Assembly (NCBI RefSeq): GCF_008000815.1
Contig: NZ_CP042806.1
Coordinates: 3,844,001 to 3,908,000, forward strand
Length of the DNA: 64,000 nt
DNA from: Terriglobus albidus
GTDB taxonomy: Bacteria > Acidobacteriota > Terriglobia > Terriglobales > Acidobacteriaceae
Direction of reading: 5' to 3'
Part shown: positions 32,869-40,846 of the stretch, piece by piece
How the letters are laid out: every line of letters begins with the position of its first letter
How positions within the stretch are numbered: the first letter of the stretch is position 1
Translations under genes and position numbers: made by a program
Notes under the pieces: model-generated
What the model saw: only the letters and a program-made list of their open reading frames with translations
Database searches by the model: none
Told to the model about the DNA's origin: nothing

Positions 32869-33612
32869 TTAGTACATCAGCACCGCGATACGGTACGTCG
32901 TAAATCCGCCGGCTCCATGGACGGGACACGCCCCAACCTCGGCGCTGTTGTATCTGCGCTGCCGCAGGCGAGCCTTGAGCTGTTCCGGCACGGCGCTCAG
33001 GTCGGTTGAGGTCCAGCGCATCACAAAGAGTGGGCGGCTTCCCTGCACAACGCCGGAGTCGACCGCACAGTTCGCCCGGGCCGCAGCACTGGCCGCGGCG
33101 TTCAGACGCAGCCCTCGCAGACTTTCGACGACAGCGTTCTCCTGCTGGGAGAGCGAAAGCGTGGGGACGTCACGGCTGAAATCTTCTACTGCATAGAGCG
33201 CTCCGCCCCGTGGCATGACAGCAATGGCCACCGACGTAACTCTTGGGTCCAGGATGTTCTCCCGGTGATGAGGTGAGTGCATCCAGCCGTCGTGGATCAT
33301 CACCGCAGTGGAAGCCATGGCGACGTTCTCTGCAACGACGGAGACATGTGCTCCGGCAGAAGCGACACGCTCGGTGAGGTCTGCCTCTCCCTGGAACTGA
33401 TGACTGATGGCTCCTGCCCGAACCATTTGCTGCGCGTGATAGCGAGCCGCGACATAAAGCTGACGATCCCACCGCAGTTGCGGCAGACCCGCTCGTGCCC
33501 TTTCGGCATTCAGAGCCTGAAAAAGATATCGCTCTGCAAGAGAACTCTGAGCTCGCAGATGAGGAGCCAGGAATGTCAACGCCAATACTGCTAATAAAAG
33601 ACGAAACCGCAT
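32869..33612 (-). CDS. Secreted CAP/SCP (PR-1-like) domain protein
   Basis: This 247-residue exported protein starts at ATG 33612, which gives a clean signal peptide (RFRLLLAVLALTFLAPHLRAQ); the frame is open 16 codons upstream. The CAP domain spans ~27-165: NAERARAGLPQLRWDRQLYVAARYHAQQM-type first helix (partly quoted), HQFQGEADLTERVASAG, ENVAMAS, HSPHHRENILDPRVTSVAIAV. These include the paired His/Glu residues of the CAP cavity. The C-terminal ~80 residues are not recognised. CAP proteins bind lipids or act in wall-associated roles; bacterial members are mostly of unknown function. Confidence 0.9.
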   Translation of the reverse strand: MRFRLLLAVLALTFLAPHLRAQSSLAERYLFQALNAERARAGLPQLRWDRQLYVAARYHAQQMVRAGAISHQFQGEADLTERVASAGAHVSVVAENVAMASTAVMIHDGWMHSPHHRENILDPRVTSVAIAVMPRGGALYAVEDFSRDVPTLSLSQQENAVVESLRGLRLNAAASAAARANCAVDSGVVQGSRPLFVMRWTSTDLSAVPEQLKARLRQRRYNSAEVGACPVHGAGGFTTYRIAVLMY

Positions 33613-33675
33613 AGCTACCCAGTTCAACCCTGAAGGAACTGAAAAGTAGCTATGCGGCAACGCGGTAGAACCGTC

Positions 33676-34437
33676 CTAATTGAGAACGTTCTGTTCGATG
33701 GGTTGTTCCACCGGCGGTAAGGCGCTGCGGTATCTCGCAAGCAGACCGAAAAGTGCGGTGGCGCCCATGTAGCGCGGGAAGTAAAGCTTTGGCTTATCGA
33801 GAACACGGAACAGCCATCCCAGGAAGAGATGATCAGCCCACTCCGGAATATGAACCTGGTCTCCACTCAGGAAGGCGATCGCGGCGCCGATGCAATGGAT
33901 ACCTGGCACGTAGCTGAGACGATGGCGCAGATAGTGACCGAGCCGCTCCTGATTGCCGCCCCCGATCGTCACCACAATGTGAGCCGGACGCAACTCTTCC
34001 AGACGCTCGAGCAGTTCCCTGTCATCGATCACAGGGCCGTACATCGGAGCATTGTAAACATACTCATCCGGCACTTCAATGCCTTCGCTGAGCAGCCAGT
34101 TTCGATTCATATTCGCGCTCTTGTTACCGGCCATAATCCAGAAGGTCTGGCCGGGCTGGCGGACCTCAGGTTGGCGCAACAATAGACGTAAATATTTCAG
34201 GCCGGAAACACGGCGCAGGTTATCCCGCTCAAGCATATTCCAGACCAGAACCATGAAGGCGCTGTCTGTAATCACGAGATCGGCCGCCAGAAGGGCGTCT
34301 CGATATGCAGTATGAGTGCCGATGTCTTTCAGAGCTGGTGCAGCAGGAACTACCAACAGTCCACCATTCAGCATCCGCTGAACAGCTTCCTCTGCAGTGC
34401 CAGTGAAAAAAGGCACACCAAGAATAGTCTTCGTCAT
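33676..34437 (-). CDS. WecB/TagA/CpsF family glycosyltransferase
   Basis: This is a GT26-family transferase (253 residues from ATG 34437) that adds an N-acetylmannosamine-type or glucosyl residue to a lipid-linked sugar during surface-polysaccharide synthesis. Motifs: GVPFFTGTAEEAVQRML at the N-terminus, ADLVITDSAFMVLVWNML, WIMAGNKSANMN, YNAPMYGP, and VTIGGGNQERLGHYLRHRL, corresponding to the family's GxPKQE active-site region. GAAIAFLSG near the C-terminus replaces the usual GVGAxFDxxAG. It stands alone, with no other polysaccharide gene adjacent; rfbFGH lies ~2 kb away and may belong to the same envelope glycan. Confidence 0.87.
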   Translation of the reverse strand: MTKTILGVPFFTGTAEEAVQRMLNGGLLVVPAAPALKDIGTHTAYRDALLAADLVITDSAFMVLVWNMLERDNLRRVSGLKYLRLLLRQPEVRQPGQTFWIMAGNKSANMNRNWLLSEGIEVPDEYVYNAPMYGPVIDDRELLERLEELRPAHIVVTIGGGNQERLGHYLRHRLSYVPGIHCIGAAIAFLSGDQVHIPEWADHLFLGWLFRVLDKPKLYFPRYMGATALFGLLARYRSALPPVEQPIEQNVLN

Positions 34438-34502
34438 CGAATCGTTATGATCTCTCACGCGGTTCTCGACCAAAGCAAAATGTTGTTTCGTTTTTGGTAC
34501 GG

Positions 34503-34540
34503 ACCGGTCCTCGCCGGATGAACCGGTCTTTGCCGGATGG
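34503..34540. repeat. Two tandem 19-bp repeats
   Basis: ACCGGTCCTCGCCGGATGA (34503-34521) is followed immediately by ACCGGTCTTTGCCGGATGG (34522-34540), 16 of 19 bases identical. It lies between the divergent glycosyltransferase and DppC-like genes. It could be a pair of regulatory sites or a slipped duplication. Confidence 0.5.
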
Positions 34541-34640
34541 GGTTGTCTGATTCATTGTAACCCGACTTCAGCCCCGAGAGTCCTTCGTCCGACATAAGAT
34601 ACTTGTCGTCAGGTAACCTAAATCGATTACCATCTATCAC

Positions 34641-35477
34641 ATGCGGTCATCCCTGGGCATGGCGTGCGCCATTTTATTAACCATCTTTATACTGTCCGGG
34701 GTCTTTGCACCGCTTCTTGCTCCTTACGATCCACTGCAACTCAACCTGGATGCCAGACTGCAAGCGCCAGCAATACACCACTGGTTTGGGACAGATGAAC
34801 TAGGCCGTGACATTTTGTCTCGTTGTATCTATGGTGCAAGAATCTCGCTATCCGTTGCCACGAGTGTTGTCATTCTTTCGTTATTCCTCGGGCTGCTGAT
34901 TGGTTCCCTTGCCGGCTTTTATGGTGGATGGCTTGATACGGTTCTGAATGTCTACCTGATCAATGCCTTCATGGCCATTCCTGGAATTCTGCTGGCAATC
35001 GCCTTTGTCGCCTTCTCGGGCCCTGGGTTTCGCAACCTTGTAGCCGCACTCTCATTGACCATGTGGACCGGATTTGCCCGCCTGGTGCGAGCTCAGGTCG
35101 CTGCTGCCGCTCAAATGGAGTATGTCGAAGCGGCGCGTGCTCTCGGGGCGAGCGATCTCCGCATCATTGCGCGGCACATCCTGCCTAATGTATTGCAGCC
35201 GGTGCTGGTTCAGGCTGCTCTCGGCCTGGCTACCGCGGTGCTCGCCGAAGCGACATTGAGCTTTCTCGGCCTGGGCACGCCTCCACCCGCACCGAGCTGG
35301 GGCAACATGCTCAATGATGCACGGTCGCATCTCTTCGACTCGCCGCACATGGTCATCTTCCCTGCTCTTTCCGTAATGATCTGCGTGGTGGCGTTCAATT
35401 TCCTTGGCGATATCCTGCGCGATACCGCAGACCCGCGGCGCAAAGTCCGTCGTTCCGCTGTCCCACTCGAGGCCTAG
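34641..35477 (+). CDS. ABC transporter permease, DppC/OppC family
   Basis: This is one of the two inner-membrane permease subunits of a peptide/nickel-type ABC importer. It is 278 residues with an N-terminal transmembrane helix (GMACAILLTIFILSGVFAPLLAPYDP) followed by the family motif HWFGTDELGRDILSRCIYGARISLSV (partly quoted). Five or so further helices surround the EAA loop EAARALGASDLRIIARHILPN that contacts the ATPase. The partner DppB gene lies 0.6 kb away but on the opposite strand, with a phosphoesterase gene between; no substrate-binding protein or ATPase gene is in the window. Confidence 0.94.
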   Translation: MRSSLGMACAILLTIFILSGVFAPLLAPYDPLQLNLDARLQAPAIHHWFGTDELGRDILSRCIYGARISLSVATSVVILSLFLGLLIGSLAGFYGGWLDTVLNVYLINAFMAIPGILLAIAFVAFSGPGFRNLVAALSLTMWTGFARLVRAQVAAAAQMEYVEAARALGASDLRIIARHILPNVLQPVLVQAALGLATAVLAEATLSFLGLGTPPPAPSWGNMLNDARSHLFDSPHMVIFPALSVMICVVAFNFLGDILRDTADPRRKVRRSAVPLEA

Positions 35478-35480
35478 GGC

Positions 35481-35945
35481 ATGTTTCGCATCGGTGTTCT
35501 CTCCGACACACATGACCTTCTGCGTCCCGAGGTTCTACCCGCCTTGTCAGGCATGAAACATATTCTTCACGCAGGTGATATCGGTTCTCCGCAGATTCTG
35601 GATAATCTGCGTTCTATCGCTCCCGTCACGGCGATTCGGGGTAACACCGACACTCACGGCCCATGTGCATTGTTACCTGCCACAGAGATGATTGAGCTGG
35701 CCGGGCGTTTCTTCTATCTAGTGCATGACATCGCTCAGCTCGACATCAACCCTTCGGCGGCGGGCGTGGACTGTGTCATTTTCGGACACTCCCATAAACC
35801 GTCATTTGAAGAGCGGCATGGCGTTTTTTACCTCAACCCTGGCTCCTGCGGACCACGCCGTTTCAATCTTCCGATCACGCTCGCTCTGCTGGAGATCGAT
35901 GCGGACCGGATCACGCATCGGCTCGTAGACCTCACGCACACCTAA
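35481..35945 (+). CDS. YfcE-type metallophosphoesterase
   Basis: This is a 154-residue calcineurin-like phosphodiesterase with the compact MJ0936/YfcE fold. Metal ligands are visible in GVLSDTHD, HAGDIGS, RGNTDTHG, LVHDIAQ and FGHSHKP, with NPGSCGPRRF at the end. Members hydrolyse phosphodiesters in vitro and their physiological substrate is unclear. It begins three bases after dppC, so the two are cotranscribed. The stop codon TAA contains the TA that flanks the inserted MITE at 35945; before that insertion its stop overlapped that of the convergent dppB. Confidence 0.9.
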   Translation: MFRIGVLSDTHDLLRPEVLPALSGMKHILHAGDIGSPQILDNLRSIAPVTAIRGNTDTHGPCALLPATEMIELAGRFFYLVHDIAQLDINPSAAGVDCVIFGHSHKPSFEERHGVFYLNPGSCGPRRFNLPITLALLEIDADRITHRLVDLTHT

Positions 35946-36056
35946 CGCATTTTCCCTGTTGCTGGGTATTCCGGAAGGGGCGTGCAGCGGCGTTTTCATT
36001 GCGGAAAACGCCCATAGATGCGGAAGCCCTACATTACGTCGACAGGGAAAATGCTC
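35945..36056 (+). mobile_element. MITE copy 1 (112 bp, TA-flanked) between convergent genes
   Basis: The ends are ACGCATTTTCCCTGT and ACAGGGAAAATGCTC, nearly perfect ~14-bp inverted repeats, with TA directly outside each (35943-35944 and 36057-36058). An inner hairpin GGCGTTTTC/GAAAACGCC sits in the middle. No transposase is encoded. The left TA belongs to the phosphoesterase stop TAA and the right TA to the dppB stop TAG. Removing the element and one TA gives ACACCTAAGCGG, where both stops share the same TA. Confidence 0.88.
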
Positions 36057-36988
36057 TAAGCGGAACGCATCCGCGGATTCACCAAACGATAGGTAAGGTC
36101 GGTGAGGAGATTGACCGCGACATACGTCACTCCAATCGCAAGAATGCACCCCTGAACCAACGGATAATCTCGGTTGGAGATTGCCGAGATCGTCAACCGT
36201 CCCAATCCCGGCCAACTGAAGATCGTCTCCGTAACGATGGCGCCTGCGAGCAGCGAACCGAACTGCAGGCCAACCACTGTCAGCACAGGTACCAGAGCAT
36301 TGCGAAAGGCATGCCAGACCACCGTCTGCTCGGGAAGGCCCTTGGCTCGATCCGTACGCAGATAGTCCTTACCAAGCTCTTCGAGCACTGAGGTACGAAC
36401 CATACGCGTCAGTGTCGCGGCCAGGCCACTCCCCAGCGTGATCGCGGGCAACACCAGGTGCGTTATCAACTGCCAACCTGTCCCTGCTCCCGACACAGGA
36501 AGCCATCCAAGCCAGATCGCGAAGACAAGGATCAGAACCGGTCCCAGGGCAAAGTTCGGTAGAGAGAGCCCGAACAGACTGGCAACACCAATCGTGCGAT
36601 CCACCCTCGTCCCATTGCGATATGCCGACCAGATTCCCGCAGGCACGGAAAACAGAATGCCGATGAACATCGCCGCAGCAGTGAGCTCCAGGGTGTAGGG
36701 ATAGCGTTGGCCAATCAGGGCCATCACCCCCTCGCGCAGGCGTACGCTGCGCCCGAGATCACCATGCGACACGCCCTTCAAAAACTGCCAGTATTGCGTT
36801 TGTAGCGGAAGGTCGAAGCCGTACGCATGCCGCAAGGTTGAGATGTCAGCGGCCGTTGCACCTTCACCGAGCATCTGCACAATCGGATCGCCGGGCACCA
36901 GGCGAATCAGCAGAAACACCACCGTCACAATCAGCCAGAGCACCGGCAGCGTTATCAGCAGCCGCTTAACGATATTGCCAGCCTTCAC
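36056..36988 (-). CDS. ABC transporter permease, DppB/OppB family
   Basis: This second permease of a peptide/nickel-type ABC importer has 310 residues. Six helices are predicted; typical motifs are RLLITLPVLWLIVTVVFLLIRLVPGDP (partly quoted), YGFDLPLQTQYWQFLKGVSHGDLGRSVR-type segment, and the EAA loop DYLRTDRAKGLPEQTVVWHAFRNAL. The GTG start at 36988 overlaps the stop of the upstream CNNM/CorC gene (GTGA). Its own stop TAG includes bases supplied by the MITE end. The DppB and DppC genes normally sit side by side; here they are on opposite strands. Confidence 0.94.
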   Translation of the reverse strand: MKAGNIVKRLLITLPVLWLIVTVVFLLIRLVPGDPIVQMLGEGATAADISTLRHAYGFDLPLQTQYWQFLKGVSHGDLGRSVRLREGVMALIGQRYPYTLELTAAAMFIGILFSVPAGIWSAYRNGTRVDRTIGVASLFGLSLPNFALGPVLILVFAIWLGWLPVSGAGTGWQLITHLVLPAITLGSGLAATLTRMVRTSVLEELGKDYLRTDRAKGLPEQTVVWHAFRNALVPVLTVVGLQFGSLLAGAIVTETIFSWPGLGRLTISAISNRDYPLVQGCILAIGVTYVAVNLLTDLTYRLVNPRMRSA

Positions 36989-38376
36989 GATGCTCTCGCC
37001 TCAGCCGTGTCACGCTGTGCGACCGGTTCTACGCCGACACGATTGATCTTCTGCCGCGTCATCTCGAGTATCGTAAAGCGCCTGCCGTCGAACTCGACCG
37101 ACTCCCCGACGTGAGGAATGTGCCCGAGCTGCGTTAACAGAAAGCCGGCCACAGTCTGCTCCCCTTCTTCGCGGGGCAGACTCCACCGCATCTGGGTCTC
37201 AAGGTCGCGCAGATTCACACTACCGTCCAGAATCCATCCGGCACCGCTCTCAAGCACAGCCCGATTGGCAACATCGAACTCGTCATCGAGCTCTCCTACA
37301 AGCTGCTCGATCGCATCCTCTACGGTGACCAGCCCGACTGTCGTACCAAACTCATCGACCACAATCGCGATCTGCCGTTTGCGCTGCTGCAGCTCTTCGA
37401 TCAGGTCCGCTACCGGCTTTGTCTCCGGCACGACCAGCACGTCTTTCATGATCTGACCGAGCTTCAGCTGAATCTCTCCGCCGGCGTCGTATGGCCGCAT
37501 GCGGCTACGGAAGTGCATCAGGCGCGATACATCCTTGGAATACACCACGCCGATAATGTGCTCTTTCCCGGCTTTGGGATCGAAGATCGGAATCCTTGAG
37601 TGCTGCTCTTCGATAATGCGTGCACTCGCCGCCTCAAGCGGCATATCCGCGGGAAGAGCGAAGATCTTGCCCCGCGGTGTCATGATGTCGCGCACCAGCA
37701 CATGATTCAGCTCGATCGCGCGATGGATGACCTGCTCCTGCATTGGCGGCAATAAGCCCATACGCCGCGCACCGGTAGCAATCATCTTCAACTCTTCAGG
37801 AGAATGGACAGCACCCTCGCCACTCAATGGAGCCCGGAAGAGGGTCAGTACCAGTCGCGCCGAAGTGTTCATCACATTCACCGCAGGGCGAGTAATGCGC
37901 ATGAAGACATCCATCGGGCCGGCCACTGCAAGCGCAATGCGCTCGGCGCGCTGCAGCGCGAGAGCCTTTGGTACAAGCTCACCAAGCAGGACCTCAAAAT
38001 AAGTGATCAGAGCGAATGCGATCACAATCGCTCCGCCATGGGCGTAGATCAGGACGTGCGCCTCAAAGCCGGGAATGCGGTTTAGCCATGTTGCCTTCTC
38101 AAGCAGCATCAACAGAAACTCAGCGACGACCGGCTCTCCAAGCCAACCTAATGCCAGCGAAGCAAGAGTGACACCGAGCTGTACGGCCGGTAGAAAATCA
38201 TCGATGGAGCGCTTCAAGGCGAGTGCCGTCTCAGCACCCGGACGGGCAAGAGCGATCAATTGCCGGAGCCGTGTCTCTCGCACACTCACCAGCGCGAACT
38301 CGGCGGCCACAAAAAAACTGTTCGCCAGAATCAACACGGCCACGGTGAAACCGCGGAAGAGTATCCACTCGATCAT
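36985..38376 (-). CDS. CNNM/CorC (HlyC) family transporter-like protein
   Basis: This 463-residue membrane protein has an N-terminal DUF21 (CNNM) domain with four hydrophobic segments (~5-150: VAAEFALVSVRETRL, PAVQLGVTLASLALGWLGEP, YFEVLLGELVPKALAL). Two CBS domains follow (~205-335, starting RDIMTPRGKIFALPADMPLE), then a C-terminal CorC/HlyC domain (~350-440, GWILDGSVNLRDLE, EEGEQTVAGFLLTQLGHIP). Such proteins take part in Mg2+/Co2+ efflux or homeostasis, with CBS sites sensing Mg-ATP. The gene is upstream of and overlaps dppB, so they probably form one transcript. Confidence 0.94.
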   Translation of the reverse strand: MIEWILFRGFTVAVLILANSFFVAAEFALVSVRETRLRQLIALARPGAETALALKRSIDDFLPAVQLGVTLASLALGWLGEPVVAEFLLMLLEKATWLNRIPGFEAHVLIYAHGGAIVIAFALITYFEVLLGELVPKALALQRAERIALAVAGPMDVFMRITRPAVNVMNTSARLVLTLFRAPLSGEGAVHSPEELKMIATGARRMGLLPPMQEQVIHRAIELNHVLVRDIMTPRGKIFALPADMPLEAASARIIEEQHSRIPIFDPKAGKEHIIGVVYSKDVSRLMHFRSRMRPYDAGGEIQLKLGQIMKDVLVVPETKPVADLIEELQQRKRQIAIVVDEFGTTVGLVTVEDAIEQLVGELDDEFDVANRAVLESGAGWILDGSVNLRDLETQMRWSLPREEGEQTVAGFLLTQLGHIPHVGESVEFDGRRFTILEMTRQKINRVGVEPVAQRDTAEARAS

Positions 38377-38509
38377 TCAGCCTGAGGATAGCACCGGCCA
38401 CCATGCATCAGCAGCGTTGCATGATACGGAAGGCCTCCCTGTTTTGCCGGCTTTTTCCGCTCAGGCAGGAACCTGCGAAAGAACTTTAGTTCCTTTCGGT
38501 TAGCATGCC

Positions 38510-38537
38510 TTCGCAAATCTCCCGCGGATGCTATACT
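38510..38537 (+). promoter_or_regulatory. Promoter of tRNA-Leu
   Basis: TTCGCA (38510-38515) and TATACT (38532-38537) are spaced 16 bp apart, ~40 bp upstream of the tRNA-Leu 5' end; four and five of six bases agree with the sigma-70 consensus. Confidence 0.5.
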
Positions 38538-38574
38538 GACTTTCGGATTGACCGTCACCCTTAGAAGTGCCCAA

Positions 38575-38659
38575 GCGGAGGTGGCGAAATTGGCAGACGC
38601 ACAAGCTTGAGGTGCTTGCGCCGCAAGGCATAGGGGTTCAAATCCCCTCCTCCGCACCA
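38575..38659 (+). tRNA. tRNA-Leu (GAG)
   Basis: The acceptor GCGGAGG pairs with CCTCCGC, the anticodon stem CAAGC/GCTTG holds the loop TTGAGGT with anticodon GAG, a type II variable arm (CGCCGCAAGGCA) follows, and the T-loop TTCAAAT is intact. The CCA end is encoded. Length is 85 nt including CCA. secG follows within 70 bp, and tRNA-Leu next to secG is a common bacterial arrangement. Confidence 0.97.
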
Positions 38660-38727
38660 ATCCAACACATCTCGGCGTTCGGTTTTACGAAACCGCAAGT
38701 TATGCCGTTCTGAGGTTCCCAGCAGCA

Positions 38728-39018
38728 ATGATTTACCTGCTTGTTGTTCTTCACATTATCGTGTGCCTGTTCCTGATCGGCGTAGTCCTGCTGCAGCAGG
38801 GTAAGAGTGCTGACCTTGCAGGCGCCTTCGGCGGACAGGGCTCACAGACCGCCTTCGGCCCTCGCGGCGCAGCCAACCTGCTCACCCGTCTCACGACCTG
38901 GTCGGCCATCCTGTTCATGCTGACCTCGATCGGCCTCACCGTCCTGATGGCTCGTTCAAGCTCCAGCTCGGTCTTCTCTGGTGAGAAGGCTCCGGTTTCA
39001 GCTCCGGCTAAGAAGTAA
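38728..39018 (+). CDS. secG: Preprotein translocase subunit SecG
   Basis: This is a small two-helix membrane subunit of the SecYEG channel that aids protein translocation. It has 96 residues. The first helix (YLLVVLHIIVCLFLIGVVLL) is followed by the diagnostic cytoplasmic loop QQGKSADLAGAFGGQGSQTAFG and RGAANLLTRLTTWSAILFM into the second helix. A Ser-rich, Ala/Pro/Lys tail ends the protein. It lies just downstream of tRNA-Leu and is followed by a strong terminator. Confidence 0.96.
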   Translation: MIYLLVVLHIIVCLFLIGVVLLQQGKSADLAGAFGGQGSQTAFGPRGAANLLTRLTTWSAILFMLTSIGLTVLMARSSSSSVFSGEKAPVSAPAKK

Positions 39019-39036
39019 CTTCGTTTCTCTTGTCAG

Positions 39037-39061
39037 CGGCGCAGACCTAAGGTCTGCGCCG
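39037..39061 (+). terminator. secG terminator
   Basis: CGGCGCAGACC (39037-39047) pairs perfectly over 11 bp with GGTCTGCGCCG (39051-39061) around a TAA loop, followed by a T-rich tract (TTTGCTTT), 18 bases after the secG stop. Confidence 0.85.
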
Positions 39062-39087
39062 TTTGCTTTGAATGAGACAATCAGCGC

Positions 39088-40167
39088 ATGGCGTTCGTTC
39101 GACTGGAGCATTTTTTCTGTAGGTGTAGTGCAGGGCTTGTTCATCTATGGGCGTTTTCCTCAATGAAAACACCGCTACACGCTCCTCTCGGGATACCCAG
39201 CAACAGGAAAAATGCTCTAGCCATTGCCCTGCTTCTGTTTGCTACCTCCTGTTTAGCTCAATCCTCTGAAGGTCCTTGGCTCTTCGTCGGCTTCAAAAAC
39301 AACGGCCAGAACGGCGTCTACTACGCCGTCAGCGAAGACGGCTGGCATTGGAAGCTGATCAATGACGGCAGGCCTGTAATTGCTCCGGCGCAGGCAGGTG
39401 AATTGATGCGCGATCCCTTCCTACAGCGCGCTCCGAACGGCGGCTTCCGCATGGTGTGGACCTGGGCCTGGCGACAACCGGCAGTGGCTGGATACTCCGA
39501 GTCAAAGGACCTGCTGCATTGGACTCCCCACCGTCAGCTTGAAGTTATGGCTAATGAGCCAACGGCACTGAATGTCTGGGCTCCGGCACTTTATTGGGAT
39601 GAAGCAAAACGCCACTGGCTGATCTTTTGGTCCAGCACCATTCCCGGCCGCTTCCCCCAATCGCAGTATGACAAGAACGGCCTGAACCACCGCATCTACG
39701 CCACCACAACCCGCGACTTTCGAACGTTCGCCCCAGCGACACTCTTCTTCGATCCCGGCTATAACGCGATCGACGCTACGTTGCTGCCCTCGGATGGAAA
39801 CAAGGCAAATGGAAGCTACCGCCTGGTCTTCAAAGACGAACGTAAGGAGCCTGAAGGAAAGCACATCCGAATGGCCAGCGGAGCCTCGATGGAAGGGCCC
39901 TGGAACGACATAACGCAAGCTTTCACCGAACCCGGATCGGAGGGTCCGGCGGGCTTTACGATCGACCACGGATGGGCCGTCTACTATGACCACTACCAGT
40001 CGCCGGGCCAGCACTACGGCTCAACCTTCTCGCGCGACCTGGAGCACTGGCGTGATGGAAAAGACATGACGGAGTTCCCCGCCGGTTTGCGTCACGGATC
40101 GTTTCTGAAGATTACGCGGAAGGAACTGGCTCGGCTTCAGGCTTATCACGATGGAGGTGTGCAATGA
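39088..40167 (+). CDS. Secreted GH43-like five-bladed propeller protein, signal peptide interrupted in frame by MITE
   Basis: This protein is 359 residues from ATG 39088. Residues from ~60 on resemble glycoside hydrolase family 43/DUF-type beta-propellers: YYAVSEDGWHWKLI, LMRDPFLQRAPNGGFRMVW, NVWAPALYWDEAKRHWLIFW, YNAIDATLL, EGPAGFTIDHGWAVYYDHY and PAGLRHGSFLKI, where the Asp/Glu residues are candidate catalytic groups. Residues 6-43 are encoded by the 112-bp element at 39106-39217 plus flanking TA. Without it the N-terminus would read MAFVRLAIALLLFATSCLA, a normal signal peptide. Translation may instead begin at the ATG 39163 inside the element, giving MKTPLHAPLGIPSNRKNA before the hydrophobic core. 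The stop overlaps the MBL hydrolase gene (ATGA). Confidence 0.78.
   Translation: MAFVRLEHFFCRCSAGLVHLWAFSSMKTPLHAPLGIPSNRKNALAIALLLFATSCLAQSSEGPWLFVGFKNNGQNGVYYAVSEDGWHWKLINDGRPVIAPAQAGELMRDPFLQRAPNGGFRMVWTWAWRQPAVAGYSESKDLLHWTPHRQLEVMANEPTALNVWAPALYWDEAKRHWLIFWSSTIPGRFPQSQYDKNGLNHRIYATTTRDFRTFAPATLFFDPGYNAIDATLLPSDGNKANGSYRLVFKDERKEPEGKHIRMASGASMEGPWNDITQAFTEPGSEGPAGFTIDHGWAVYYDHYQSPGQHYGSTFSRDLEHWRDGKDMTEFPAGLRHGSFLKITRKELARLQAYHDGGVQ
39106..39217 (-). mobile_element. MITE copy 2 (112 bp) within a signal-peptide coding region
   Basis: It has the same element as at 35945 in reverse orientation. The ends are GAGCATTTTTTCTGT and ACAGGAAAAATGCTC. The right flank is TA (39218-39219) and the left is TG (39104-39105), presumably a mutated TA. 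The inner hairpin region reads GGCGTTTTCCTCAATGAAAACACC. The element plus one TA is 114 bp, a multiple of three, and no stop occurs in the frame of the host gene. Confidence 0.88.
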
Positions 40168-40784
40168 TTCGCGAGACTTTCCCTGTCGGCCTTCTGGGTT
40201 GCAATTGCACGATTCTCGGCGACAACGGCGAAGGGATTGTGGTCGATCCCGGTGATGACATTCCCAGGATCACCGCAGCCCTCACCCGCCATGGCTTGAC
40301 CTGCAAGCAGATCATCGTCACTCATGCCCACATCGATCACATCGCCGCCGCCCAGACACTTAAGCGCCTGACCGGAGCTCCGGTCTATTACAACCAGCTC
40401 GACCTTCCACTGGTGAAGATCATGGACATTCAAGCGGGATGGCTCGGCATACCCACACCAGAGGTAGCTCCTCCGGACGCCGACGCCGGCAACGGAATGA
40501 AGGTACGCTTCGGCGCCACTGAGGGAGCCGTTCTCCATACTCCCGGCCATACCGAAGGAAGCCTGGTTCTTCATATCCCTGGGGAGAAGCTGCTTCTTGC
40601 TGGAGACACCCTCTTTGCCGGTTCCATTGGACGTACGGATCTCCCTGGTGGAGACTACCCGACCATCCTCCGCTCGATCCACGACGTCCTCTTGCCGCTT
40701 CCAGATGAAACACTCGTCATTCCTGGCCACGGAAAGGTCACAACCATAGGCGCCGAGCGCGAAGATAATCCTTTCCTTAAATAA
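40164..40784 (+). CDS. MBL-fold metallo-hydrolase (GloB-like)
   Basis: This is a 206-residue metallo-beta-lactamase-fold hydrolase. Metal ligands: THAHIDHIAAAQ (HxHxDH, ~53-59), HTPGHTEGS (third His), LAGDTLFAGSIGR (bridging Asp) and IPGHG near the C-terminus. The length and motifs match the YcbL/glyoxalase II-like group, which hydrolyse thioesters such as S-lactoylglutathione. Without the C-terminal substrate domain of true GloB, the substrate is undecided. It is translationally coupled to the GH43-like gene through a four-base overlap. Confidence 0.9.
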   Translation: MIRETFPVGLLGCNCTILGDNGEGIVVDPGDDIPRITAALTRHGLTCKQIIVTHAHIDHIAAAQTLKRLTGAPVYYNQLDLPLVKIMDIQAGWLGIPTPEVAPPDADAGNGMKVRFGATEGAVLHTPGHTEGSLVLHIPGEKLLLAGDTLFAGSIGRTDLPGGDYPTILRSIHDVLLPLPDETLVIPGHGKVTTIGAEREDNPFLK

Positions 40785-40846
40785 CTAAGAATCAGCGAGA
40801 TAAAAGATATAGTGAATGCATCACTCGATGAGGATCGGCTTTGTTG

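Noticed and set aside
39088-39162. Treating the GH43-like gene as a pseudogene because of the MITE insertion
   Set aside because: The frame stays open through the element and the propeller is full length, so a functional product with an extended or internally started N-terminus is possible.
39212-39225. ATG in AAAAATGCTC at the MITE end as a start codon for the downstream gene
   Set aside because: It is out of frame with the host protein in both insertions and hits an early stop in copy 3.
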